From contig CALLPC010000019.1 in assembly GCA_938015525.1 (NCBI GenBank), positions 1 to 58,318 on the forward strand: 58,318 bases of DNA, read 5' to 3'. The notes beneath the pieces are model-generated. The model made no database searches and was not told the origin of the DNA. It worked only from the letters and a program-made list of their open reading frames with translations. The DNA is from an uncultured Dehalococcoidia bacterium. GTDB taxonomy: Bacteria > Chloroflexota > Dehalococcoidia > Tepidiformales > Tepidiformaceae. Each line of letters opens with the position of its first letter. Within the stretch, counting starts at the first letter, position 1. Below are positions 49,286-57,581 of this stretch, in pieces. Position numbers and translations under genes: made by a program.

Positions 49286-50293
49286 ATGCGCATCGCGGAG
49301 ATCAACGACATCGCTTCCGTCGCCTCCGAAATCGGGGCGGGCCTCGAGGCGCGCGGCCATGCAGTCGATTACTACTACCTGCGGCTGGTGGGCGCGCGGC
49401 TGCACCCGAACGTCAAACCGGTCACCGGCCCCATCCGCGCCCTCGACTGGCTCGACATCATCCGCCGCATCCGCGCCGGCCGCTACGACCTGGTCCACAT
49501 CCATTACGCCTACCTCGGCAATATCGGCGCGCTGGGCGGCTTCCCGTACATCCTCCACTGCCACGGGACGGACCTGCGCGGGGGCACGCTCGTCACCCGG
49601 CCGCTCATCGCCAACGCCATCCGGCAGGCGCGCCACGTGTTCTACTCGACGCCGGACCTGGCGGCGTGGGTGCTGCCGCTGCGGCCGGACGCGGAGTTCC
49701 TGCCGAACCCCGTCGACACCCGCCTCTTCGCCCCGGCAACGCCGCCGTCGGCTCACCGGTCGGCCTGGGTAGCCTGTGCGCTGACGAAGGTGAAAGGGGC
49801 CGAGCGCATCCTCCGCGCCTGCCGGCTGCTCGCCGAGCGCGCGCCGGACCTGCCGGTCGACGCCTTCGGCGGCGGGGAGTTCACGCAGGCGTTCCGGGCG
49901 CTGCCGAACGTCACGCTCTACGCCCGCCATCCCCGCTCCCGGCTCCCGCAGATCATCGATGAGCACGGCATCGTCATCGGCCAGGCGCGGCTGGGTTCGG
50001 TCGGCATGGCCGAGCTGGAGGCGATGGCCTGCGGCCGGCCGGTCGTGGCCTGGTTCAACGAGCGCGGGGGGTGCAGCGAGCCGCCGCCGATCCTCTCGGC
50101 CGTCGACGGCGACGACATCGCCCGGGTCGTCGAGCGGCTGGCGAACGACCCGGCTGCCCGCGACCGGCTCGGCGCGGCCGGGCGGGCGTGGGTGGAGCGG
50201 CACCACGGCGTCGAGCGGATCGTCGACCGGGTCGAGGCGGTGGCACGGGCGATCGTCCGCGGCGAGTCCATCCCCGCGGCACCGGCAGCCTGA
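49286..50293 (+). CDS. Glycosyltransferase family 4, first tandem copy
   Basis: A 335-residue GT-B enzyme. N-terminal IAEINDIASVASEIGAGLEA, then VHIHYAYLGN, CHGTDLRGG and FYSTPDLAAW; the donor-binding half contains VACALTKVKGAERILRA and MAELEAMACGRPV with the usual GT4 Glu. It should add a sugar to a lipid-linked glycan at the cytoplasmic face. GGTGAGG lies just before the ATG. It overlaps its paralogue (TGATG). Confidence 0.87.
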   Translation: MRIAEINDIASVASEIGAGLEARGHAVDYYYLRLVGARLHPNVKPVTGPIRALDWLDIIRRIRAGRYDLVHIHYAYLGNIGALGGFPYILHCHGTDLRGGTLVTRPLIANAIRQARHVFYSTPDLAAWVLPLRPDAEFLPNPVDTRLFAPATPPSAHRSAWVACALTKVKGAERILRACRLLAERAPDLPVDAFGGGEFTQAFRALPNVTLYARHPRSRLPQIIDEHGIVIGQARLGSVGMAELEAMACGRPVVAWFNERGGCSEPPPILSAVDGDDIARVVERLANDPAARDRLGAAGRAWVERHHGVERIVDRVEAVARAIVRGESIPAAPAA

Positions 50294-51303
50294 TGCGGTT
50301 CGCACAGGTCAACGACGTCGCTTCCGTCGCATCGGAGCTCGCTGCCGGGCTCCGGGCGCTCGGGCATGAGGTCACGCTGTTCCAGCCGCGGCTGTACGGG
50401 GCCTCGCTGCCGCCGCTCCTGAAGCTCGCCGTTGTGCCGCTGCGCCTGCTGGATTGGCTGCGGCTGGCGTGGCAGCTCCGGCGGGGCCGGTACGACGCGG
50501 TGCACATCCACTACGCCTACCTCGGGCTGGTCGGCCTGCTCGCCGGTGTGCCGTACGTGCTCCACTGCCACGGCGATGACGTGCGCGATCTCGCCCGGCG
50601 GCCGTGGCGCGCCTTCATTCGGCTCGCGATGCGGCGGGCGGCCCACGTGTACTACTCGACCCCGGACCTCGCGCCCTGGTGCCTTGCGGTACGGCCCGAT
50701 GCCGAGTTCCTGCCGAACCCGGTGGACCTGGGAACGTTCCGCCCGGCACCGCTGCCGCCCGATGCGCGCGACGTGTTCGTGGTCTGTGCGCTGGCCGACA
50801 ACAAGGGGGGCCGGAAGATCCTCGCTGCGCTGGAGGAGCTGAGCCGGCGGCGGCCCCGCCTGCGGGTGACGGCGGTCGCCGGCGGCGAGCTGACCCGCAG
50901 GTTCGAGCAGCTGCCGACGGTGGTGCTGCTCCTCCGCCAGCCGCGGGAGCGGCTGCCGGCGCTGATGGCGCGGCACCGGGTGCTCATCGGGCAGGTTCAC
51001 GAGGGCGCCATCGGCATGGTCGAGCTGGAGGGCATGGCCTGCGCCCGGCCCGTGATCGCCTCGTTCCGCTTCGCAGACGTCTATGGCGCCGAGGCGCCGG
51101 TCGTCCACGCCGAGAGCCCGGCGCAGGTCGTCGAGGCGGCGGAGCGGCTGCTTGATGACCCGGTGCTCGCCGGGGCCGTCGGCGCGGCGTCCCGCCGCTG
51201 GGTGGAGGAGCACCACGATGCTGTCCGGGTCGCCCGGCGGGTGGAGGCGTGGCACCGGGCCCGGATTGACCGGCGGGCCGGGCGTGGTAGCGTGGAGGGA
51301 TGA
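50293..51303 (+). CDS. Glycosyltransferase family 4, second tandem copy
   Basis: A 336-residue paralogue of the preceding enzyme. Shared blocks: VNDVASVASELAAGL, VHIHYAYLGL, CHGDD, YYSTPDLAPW and AEFLPNPVD, as well as the order of the two GT-B halves. The donor half has ALADNKGGRKILAAL and MVELEGMACARPV. The two arose by duplication and probably add different sugars to the same glycan. It overlaps the following GT2 gene by ATGA. Confidence 0.87.
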   Translation: MRFAQVNDVASVASELAAGLRALGHEVTLFQPRLYGASLPPLLKLAVVPLRLLDWLRLAWQLRRGRYDAVHIHYAYLGLVGLLAGVPYVLHCHGDDVRDLARRPWRAFIRLAMRRAAHVYYSTPDLAPWCLAVRPDAEFLPNPVDLGTFRPAPLPPDARDVFVVCALADNKGGRKILAALEELSRRRPRLRVTAVAGGELTRRFEQLPTVVLLLRQPRERLPALMARHRVLIGQVHEGAIGMVELEGMACARPVIASFRFADVYGAEAPVVHAESPAQVVEAAERLLDDPVLAGAVGAASRRWVEEHHDAVRVARRVEAWHRARIDRRAGRGSVEG

Positions 51304-52334
51304 CCGCCCCGACCGCTGCCCCGCGCCTCGACGATGCCCCGCTCACCCTGCCGGGGCGTCCGCTCGTCTCGATCGTCATCCCCTGCCTGAACGAGGAGCG
51401 GTACATCACCGCCCTGCTCGATTCGCTCGCGGCCCAGGATTACGGCCCGGACGCCATCGAGGTGATCGTCGCCGACGGGGGCAGCACCGACCGGACGCGG
51501 GAGCTGGTGCGCAGCTACCCCTCGCCCTTCGCCCGGCTCGAGCTGGTCGACAACCCGCGGCGGATTACCGTCGCCGGGCTGAACGAGGGGATGAAGGCGG
51601 CGCGGGGGGACTGCTGGATCATCATCGGGGCGCACAGCCAGGTGCGGCCTGACTTCGTCCGCCAGTCGGTCGAGGCCCTGAAGCGAACGGGGGCGGCCTG
51701 CGTCGGCGGCCCGATCGAGACGGTCGGCGAAGGAGCCGTCGGGCGGGCGATCGCGGCGGCGATGTCCTCGCCGTTCGGGGTGGGCAACGCGAAGTTCCGG
51801 TACGCCAGCGAGGCCGGCTACGTCGATACGGTGCCGTTCGGCTGCTACCACCGGCGGGTTTGGGAGGTCGTGGGGGAGTTCGACGAGAGCATCGACGGCG
51901 CCGACGAGGACAGCTATAACGCCCGGCTCATCGAAAAGGGCGGGAGGATCTGGCTCGACCCGGCCATCCGGTCGACCTACTACCCGCGGAGGACGCTGCC
52001 GGCACTGGCCCGGCAGTACCGGGAGTACGGCGCGGCCAAGGGCACCCTCTTCGCCCGGGGGCGGCCGCTCCGGCCGCGCCACTTCGCCCCCGCGGCGATG
52101 GTCGCCGGCGGGCCGGCGCTCTGGCTGCTCGGGCGGTTCTCGAAGAGGGCCCGCCTGGCGCTGCGGGGGCTCGCCCTGGCGTACGCCGGGCTCGGCGGGT
52201 TCGCCGCCTACCGGGCGGCGCAGCGCCACGGCGCGAACCCGGCGCTCACGTTCGCCGCGATGGCGACGATGCACCTGTCCTACGGCGCCGGTTTCCTCGA
52301 GGGCTGGTGGCGGGAACGTTCTCGCCGGGCCTGA
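51300..52334 (+). CDS. Glycosyltransferase family 2 (ExoA-like)
   Basis: A 344-residue enzyme. The GT-A fold is shown by VSIVIPCLNEERYI, VIVADGGSTDRTREL (first Asp of the site), and GADEDSYNARL (general base region). C-terminal hydrophobic segments (about 255-325) indicate membrane association, as in succinoglycan ExoA. It is the last gene of the Wzz-GT-GT-GT2 operon. Confidence 0.87.
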   Translation: MTAPTAAPRLDDAPLTLPGRPLVSIVIPCLNEERYITALLDSLAAQDYGPDAIEVIVADGGSTDRTRELVRSYPSPFARLELVDNPRRITVAGLNEGMKAARGDCWIIIGAHSQVRPDFVRQSVEALKRTGAACVGGPIETVGEGAVGRAIAAAMSSPFGVGNAKFRYASEAGYVDTVPFGCYHRRVWEVVGEFDESIDGADEDSYNARLIEKGGRIWLDPAIRSTYYPRRTLPALARQYREYGAAKGTLFARGRPLRPRHFAPAAMVAGGPALWLLGRFSKRARLALRGLALAYAGLGGFAAYRAAQRHGANPALTFAAMATMHLSYGAGFLEGWWRERSRRA

Positions 52335-52347
52335 ACCGCCGCCGCTG

Positions 52348-52353
52348 TAAGAT
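52348..52353 (+). promoter_or_regulatory. -10 element for the sigma-fusion gene
   Basis: TAAGAT, with transcription expected near 52360. The leader of about 60 bases is almost entirely the hairpin at 52372-52421. Confidence 0.35.
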
Positions 52354-52371
52354 GAAGCGTTCCCCGGCGGT

Positions 52372-52421
52372 CCAACTCCTGCCCGGCCGGGGAGCGCCCC
52401 GACCCGGGCGCACGGAGTTGG
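52372..52421 (+). promoter_or_regulatory. Ribosome-binding-site-sequestering hairpin of the sigma-fusion gene
   Basis: CCAACTCC (52372-52379) is the exact complement of GGAGTTGG (52414-52421), which contains the Shine-Dalgarno GGAG 5 bases before the ATG. Between them GCCCGG pairs with CCGGGC and CGGGG with CCCCG around the loop AGCG, so the whole leader folds into one long, slightly bulged stem. Confidence 0.6.
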
Positions 52422-52422
52422 T

Positions 52423-54330
52423 ATGACCCAGCTCACCGACGCGGACCTCGTGCAAGCCGCCCAGGGCGGCGACCGGGAAGCGCTCGCACAGCTGTACGAG
52501 CGGTACTTCGATGCCGTCTACGACTTTGCCGTCCGGCTGGTGCGCGACCGCGAGGAGGCCGCGGACATCGCGCAGGAGTCGTTCCTGAAGGCCATGCATG
52601 CGCTCGGCGGGCTCAGGCAGGGCGCCAGCTTTCGGAGCTGGCTGTTCAGCATCGCGCGGAACGTTGCGCTCAACCGGCTGGAGCGGCGGGGGCGCACCCG
52701 CCCGCTGGCGGCGGCCCGCGACGATGGGGAGGAGGTCGCGTTCGATGTCGTCGACCCTTCCCGGTTCGCCAGCCCGGAGGAAGCCGCCGAAGCTGCGGCC
52801 GTCGCCCGGCTCGTCTGGGAGGCTGCGGCCGGGCTCGACCCGCGCCAGCTCTCGCTGCTCGACCTCCACCTGCGGAAAGGCCTCGATGCAGAGGAGATCG
52901 CCGCCGTGCTCGGCATCACCCGGAACAACGCCTACGTCCTCCTCCATCGGCTGAAGAAGGCGGTCGAGAGCGCCATCGGCGCCTACGTGCTCTGGAAGCA
53001 GGCGGGCGAGCGGTGCGAGGAGCTGCAGGCAGTACTCGCGCCGGCCGCTGCCGCGGGCGCCATCACGCCAGCCGTGCGGAAGGCCGTCGACCGCCACGTG
53101 GAGCGGTGCGGGGAGTGCCGGGAGCGGCGGCGCCGGCTTGCGCCGCTCGCCGTCTTCGGCGGGCTGGCACCCATCGGGGCGCCGCCGGGGGTCCGCTCCG
53201 CCGGCCTCGAGCGGCTGCTCCGGGAGCCCGGGCAGGCCGGCGGGCCATCGCAGCCGCCGCGCGGTCCCGGGCAGGCTGCCCCGCCGCCGGCGGGCCGCGC
53301 CTTCACCTCCCCGGGCTTCCTCCGGGCCGGGGCGCTGCTCGGGGCAGCCGCCGGCGTGCTGGTGCTCGCGCTCGTGCTGCCGTTCAGCCCTATCGGGCTC
53401 ACGCGGGATGGCGGCAGCGGCCTGCGGCAGGGCAGCCCCGGTACCGAGACGCCCGCCGGCGCCCGCGGCAGCCAGGCGATCATCGTGCCCGTCAGCCCGG
53501 CACCGGGTTCAGCCGGCGGAGCGGGCGGCCAGTCCCCCACGCCCGTAGCCGGCTCGCCGACGGCCGCAGCGAGCCCCTCGCCCGGCGGGGGCGCGGGCGG
53601 CCCTTCGCCGACGGCAACCGCCGGCAGCGGGAACACCCCGGCCCCGAGCCCGGCGGTCGGCGGGGCGAGCCCCACTCCCACCCCGCCCGGGGCGACGGCC
53701 ACGCCCACGGCCGCGCCGTCACCCACCCCCGCACCCTGCGTACCTTCGCTCTCGCTGCCGCCCGGCACCGCGACGCTCATCATCCCTGCCGGCGGCCAGG
53801 CCAGCTTCCTGCTGCAGAACGCCACCGGCTGCGCAGCCGAATTCGGGCTCTCCTTCTCGGCAGCGTGGCTCATCGGACCGGCAGGCGGCAGCGTCCCGGC
53901 CTACGGCTCGGTCACCATCACGCTGCGCGTCGACGCCGCGACGCTCCCCGGGGATGAAGGCGACTACCCGGCGGCGGTTACCGTCTCGGGGCCGGCGAAC
54001 AGCTTCGCCGTCCCGGTCATCGGCCGCCGGGGGGGTCAGCCGCCGCAGCTCCTCTCGGCGAGCATGACCTGCTCGGCGGCCGGCGGCCGGCCGAACGTGA
54101 CCCTCACCGCCCAGGCGGCTGACGACGTCGGCGTCGTGCGGGTGACGGCGAGCTTCACCACCGGGAGCGGCGAGCCGGTGACCGTGGAACTCGGCCATGC
54201 GGGCGGGCTGCAGTGGGTCGCCGGTCTCACGCTCGATGGCCAGGGCTCAGGACCGGTGACGTTCACCGCGTACGACGGTGCAGGCCGCCAGGCCTCGGCC
54301 GTCGTTCTCCCTCTCGGCTGCGGCCGCTAG
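52423..54330 (+). CDS. ECF sigma factor fused to zinc anti-sigma-like segment, membrane helix and ectodomain
   Basis: A 635-residue protein. Sigma region 2 lies at about 22-90 (LYERYFDAVYDFAVRLV, FRSWLFSIARN) and region 4 at about 135-185 (LDAEEIAAVLGITRNNAYVLLHR split by a short gap). Then comes an anti-sigma-like zinc motif His225-x3-Cys229-x2-Cys232, a membrane helix (about 300-322), a Pro/Thr/Gly linker to about 445 and a beta-rich ectodomain (about 450-635). ECF sigma factors normally have a separate anti-sigma partner; here both sides and an outside domain are one chain. Release by proteolysis is one possible mode. ATG and stop are clear. Confidence 0.85.
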   Translation: MTQLTDADLVQAAQGGDREALAQLYERYFDAVYDFAVRLVRDREEAADIAQESFLKAMHALGGLRQGASFRSWLFSIARNVALNRLERRGRTRPLAAARDDGEEVAFDVVDPSRFASPEEAAEAAAVARLVWEAAAGLDPRQLSLLDLHLRKGLDAEEIAAVLGITRNNAYVLLHRLKKAVESAIGAYVLWKQAGERCEELQAVLAPAAAAGAITPAVRKAVDRHVERCGECRERRRRLAPLAVFGGLAPIGAPPGVRSAGLERLLREPGQAGGPSQPPRGPGQAAPPPAGRAFTSPGFLRAGALLGAAAGVLVLALVLPFSPIGLTRDGGSGLRQGSPGTETPAGARGSQAIIVPVSPAPGSAGGAGGQSPTPVAGSPTAAASPSPGGGAGGPSPTATAGSGNTPAPSPAVGGASPTPTPPGATATPTAAPSPTPAPCVPSLSLPPGTATLIIPAGGQASFLLQNATGCAAEFGLSFSAAWLIGPAGGSVPAYGSVTITLRVDAATLPGDEGDYPAAVTVSGPANSFAVPVIGRRGGQPPQLLSASMTCSAAGGRPNVTLTAQAADDVGVVRVTASFTTGSGEPVTVELGHAGGLQWVAGLTLDGQGSGPVTFTAYDGAGRQASAVVLPLGCGR

Positions 54331-55172
54331 CCGCCCGGGGCGGTGCGTTCGAAGGAGAACCGCTCGCGGAAGCGGAGGAGCGCGCGGAGGATGGGCCCGC
54401 CGACAGCTGCGAGCACCACCGCGTTGCAGACCGTCCGGAAGAGGTCCCAGCCGAGGCTCGTGAGGAGGTAGTAGTTCCAGTAGCGGCGCAGCGTTTCGAG
54501 GGGCCCGGCGCCGGCCTGGTAGGAGATATCCGGCCCGGCGACGATCCACGGCCAGGCCCAGAGGTTCGTGATGGCGCCATAGAGCAGCCCCCAGGCCGAC
54601 CCGAAAGCGATGACGAGCGCGAGCCGCGCCCGCGGCCCGAGCCGGCGGCGGTCGGCGAGGCTCCCGAGCAGGCCCGCGCTCGCACCCATCCAGCCGGAGG
54701 CGAACATCTGGAACGGCAGCCACGGGCCGAACCCGCCCGTGACCACCGCGCTCAGGAAGAACGACAGCGCGCCCAGCAAGAAGCCGAGCCGCACACCGAA
54801 GGTGAACGCGCCGAGGATGACGAGGAAGAAGTAGAGATTCGCCCCCGCCGGGAGCGTGATGGTGCGCAGCACCGCGGCCAGCGCCGACAGCACGCCGAGG
54901 ACGGCCAGCCGCTTGCTATCGAGGCCGCCGCCGGCGAGGTCGGCCACGACGAGGACCAGGCAGAGCGCGGCGATGCCGGCGAACACCACCGGGGCATCGG
55001 CCTGGTGGGCGAACCACGCCGAACCCTGGTCGATGACCCCGGGCGCGAAGAACGGGTGGAGGTAAGCGAACAGCCCCAGCACGTTGAGCAGGACGAAGAC
55101 GAGGGCGCCCGGGTCGAACCGCGCGAGGGCGGGCCGCGAGGCGGAGCGGGGGAGCGCGGGGCTAGCGGCCAC
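54327..55172 (-). CDS. ECF transporter S component (substrate-binding membrane subunit)
   Basis: A 281-residue membrane protein with about 6 helices after a short N-terminus. Blocks such as LPAGANLYFFLVILGAFTFG and FGPWLPFQMFASGWMG resemble S components proposed for cobalamin or related vitamins. GGAGG lies 7 bases before the GTG at 55172; the longer frame to 55565 is not coding. It overlaps the upstream surface-protein gene by 11 bases and its stop shares CTAG with the sigma-fusion gene. Confidence 0.82.
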   Translation of the reverse strand: MAASPALPRSASRPALARFDPGALVFVLLNVLGLFAYLHPFFAPGVIDQGSAWFAHQADAPVVFAGIAALCLVLVVADLAGGGLDSKRLAVLGVLSALAAVLRTITLPAGANLYFFLVILGAFTFGVRLGFLLGALSFFLSAVVTGGFGPWLPFQMFASGWMGASAGLLGSLADRRRLGPRARLALVIAFGSAWGLLYGAITNLWAWPWIVAGPDISYQAGAGPLETLRRYWNYYLLTSLGWDLFRTVCNAVVLAAVGGPILRALLRFRERFSFERTAPGG

Positions 55173-56001
55173 GGCGCCGCCTCCACGCTGCCGCGCCGAT
55201 GATGGCGAGCACGAACGCCCCGGCGACCGCGCCGAAGCCGGCGAGCCGCCTCCCGGCGTCGTCATCGGCGGGGGCGCTCCTGCCGTCCCCGGCGGCCGCG
55301 GGCGCCGTGCCCGCGGGCACGGGGCTCGCCGCCGTGATGGTGACCCCTGCAGCGACCGGGGGGGCGGGCGCGGCGGTGGCCGTTTCGCCGGCCGGGCTGG
55401 CGGCGGCCGGGGCCGTGCCCGCAGCGGCCGGCGGGGAGCCGGGCGGCGGGTTCCCGGCGCCCGGCGCGGCGGTGGTCGGCGCAACGGGCGGGGAGGCGGG
55501 CGCGGCCGCCGTCGGCGCTGAGCCGCCGCGCGGCGGGTGGCCGCAGATCTGCTCGAAGGTGACATCGGCCGGCGCGGGCGCGCTCGACGGCCCGCCCCGG
55601 CCCCACTTCCACCCGTGGACCTCCCCGTCCTTCGCCTTCGCGAGCGAAATACCGACCGAAGAGTAGACCCAGTCGCGGCCGTGCGCCCGGGTGAAAAAGG
55701 CCCAGTAGGTGCAATCGCTGCCCTTGCACTGGCAGAAGCAGCTGTCGAACGAGGAGGGATTGAAGCAGCCGACCTCGCCGATGGCGCAGATGACCCGGCC
55801 GCCCGAGCCGCCGAACTGCTCGACCGGCAGGCCGCTGGCGGCGAGCAGCCGTTCGCCCGGGATGCTGTCGCCGGTGAACGGCACGCACCAGGTGGTGACC
55901 TGGTCGCCGACCTGGACCACGAGGCCGGCTTCGCCGTCGGCCCGGGCGGCGATGGGGAAGAGCGCGGCAGCGGCGGCCCCGGCAGCGATCAGGCGGCGCA
56001 C
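55162..56001 (-). CDS. Surface protein with transcobalamin-like (DUF4430-type) domain
   Basis: A 279-residue exported protein: signal peptide (about 1-21), a Cys-rich domain (about 25-140) with ERLLAASGLPVEQFGG, CFCQCKGSDCTYWAFF and GEVHGWKWG, a Pro/Ala-rich linker and a C-terminal membrane anchor (about 255-275) followed by RRRRGR. The core order (short repeat helix, then WxxY/W-type strands, final GW-W) resembles the DUF4430/transcobalamin C-terminal fold. The GTG start overlaps the ATPase gene by 13 bases. It may present a corrinoid to the ECF transporter. Confidence 0.72.
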   Translation of the reverse strand: MRRLIAAGAAAAALFPIAARADGEAGLVVQVGDQVTTWCVPFTGDSIPGERLLAASGLPVEQFGGSGGRVICAIGEVGCFNPSSFDSCFCQCKGSDCTYWAFFTRAHGRDWVYSSVGISLAKAKDGEVHGWKWGRGGPSSAPAPADVTFEQICGHPPRGGSAPTAAAPASPPVAPTTAAPGAGNPPPGSPPAAAGTAPAAASPAGETATAAPAPPVAAGVTITAASPVPAGTAPAAAGDGRSAPADDDAGRRLAGFGAVAGAFVLAIIGAAAWRRRRGR

Positions 56002-57581
56002 GGCGTCGTGACCTCCTCGAGCGTGACGGCGCCCGGGACCAGCCGGGCGACCTGCGTGGGCAGCGGACCATCGGCGGCGAAGGCGCGGGCTGCCGGCAGG
56101 TCGAACGCGACCTCCCCCGACCGCAGGCCGATGACGCGGGTCGCGAAGGCGGCGGCCGCTTCGATATCGTGGGTGGCGACGATGGCCGCACCGCCGGCGG
56201 CGGCGTGTTCCCGGAGGCGGGCCGCAAGCCAGGCCTTCGCCGGGCCGTCCATGCCGCGGGTCGGCTCGTCCATCAGCCAGGTCCGCGGGGTGTGAGCGAG
56301 CATCGCGGCGATGGCGACGCGCTGCTGCTGCCCGACCGAGAGGTCGCGCGGGTCGCGGTCGAGGAGCCCTTCGACGGACCAGGCCCGGGCCGCCGTCTCG
56401 ACATCGGCCCGGCCCCGGGGGAGGCCGCGGTGGCGGAGCGTCTCCTCGAGCTCGGCGGCGACCGACTCCTGGTAGAGGGCGAGCGCCGGGTCCTGCGGGA
56501 CGAGCCCGGACCGGGCCGTCCGCAGCCGCGGGCCCGGCGGCGCGGGCGCCCCATCGAAGAGAATCGCACCGTCAGCCGGCTGGACGAGGCCGGCGAGGGC
56601 GCGGAAGAGCGTGCTCTTCCCGCTGCCGTTCGGGCCGACGAGCGCCACCACCTCCCCCTCGCGGAGGCTGAACGAAACGTCCCGGAGCGCCTCGACCGCG
56701 CCGTAGCGGACGGCGAGCCCCTCCACGCGGAGGAGTTCAGCGCCCGGCGCGGCGGGCGCCCGGCGGGCGGCTGCCAGGTCGCGGCCGCGGAGCGCCGCCG
56801 CCGCTGCCTCCAGCGTGAGGGGCAGCGGGTCGAGCCCGAGACGGCGGCCGAGCTCGACGGCGGGCGGCACGGAACGCAAGATGGCGGCTGCCTCGCGCGG
56901 GGGCAGGAGCTCGGCGCGGCCGCCCTCCACCGCGATGACCGCCTCCGCCCGGCCGAGCAGCCGCTCCAGGCGGTGCTCGGCGACGACGATGGCGAGGTCG
57001 CCCCGGCGGCGCAGCCCTTCGAGGGCGCTGATGACCGCCTCTGCCCCGTCCCCGTCGAGCTGGGAGGTCGGCTCATCGAGCACGAGGAGGCGCGGTTCGA
57101 GGGCGAGCACGGCAGCGATGGCGACCCGCTGGCGTTCGCCGCCGGAGAGGGTGGCCAGCCGCCGCGCGCGGAGGTGTTCGATGCCGAGTTCGCCAAGGAG
57201 CCGTTCCAGGCGGCTGCGCATCTCGGGCGGGGCGATGCCCTGCTGCTCCATGCCGAAGACGACCTCCTCCTGCACGGTCTCGGCGATGGCCTGGGCCTCC
57301 GGTTCCTGGAAGACCATGCCGACCTCCCGCGCCATCCGCCGGGCGGGCGTCACGAACGGGTCGAGCCCGGCGACCCGGGCGCTGCCGCTGACACGTCCGC
57401 CGTGGAACTGGGGAACGAGGCCGTTGAAGAGGCGGAGCAGCGTCGATTTGCCGCTGGCCGAGGGCCCGGCGGCGAGCGTGAAGCTCCCGGGGGCGAGCCG
57501 GAGGCTGACATTTTCGAGCGCGGGGCCGGCCGCACCGGGGTAGGTGTAGGTGACCGCATCGAGGACGGCGAGCGGGGTCAC
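55989..57581 (-). CDS. ECF transporter double ATPase (fused EcfA/EcfA')
   Basis: A 530-residue protein with two ABC ATPase domains. First: Walker A GPSASGKST (39-47), ABC signature LSGGERQ (145-151), Walker B LLVLDEPTSQLD. Second: Walker A GPNGSGKST (316-324), degenerate signature LSVGQQQR, Walker B TWLMDEPTRGMD. Separate EcfA1 and EcfA2 are more usual, but fused forms are known. The GTG at 57581 overlaps the T-component stop (GTGA). It drives uptake by the T and S components. Confidence 0.9.
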   Translation of the reverse strand: MTPLAVLDAVTYTYPGAAGPALENVSLRLAPGSFTLAAGPSASGKSTLLRLFNGLVPQFHGGRVSGSARVAGLDPFVTPARRMAREVGMVFQEPEAQAIAETVQEEVVFGMEQQGIAPPEMRSRLERLLGELGIEHLRARRLATLSGGERQRVAIAAVLALEPRLLVLDEPTSQLDGDGAEAVISALEGLRRRGDLAIVVAEHRLERLLGRAEAVIAVEGGRAELLPPREAAAILRSVPPAVELGRRLGLDPLPLTLEAAAAALRGRDLAAARRAPAAPGAELLRVEGLAVRYGAVEALRDVSFSLREGEVVALVGPNGSGKSTLFRALAGLVQPADGAILFDGAPAPPGPRLRTARSGLVPQDPALALYQESVAAELEETLRHRGLPRGRADVETAARAWSVEGLLDRDPRDLSVGQQQRVAIAAMLAHTPRTWLMDEPTRGMDGPAKAWLAARLREHAAAGGAAIVATHDIEAAAAFATRVIGLRSGEVAFDLPAARAFAADGPLPTQVARLVPGAVTLEEVTTPCAA

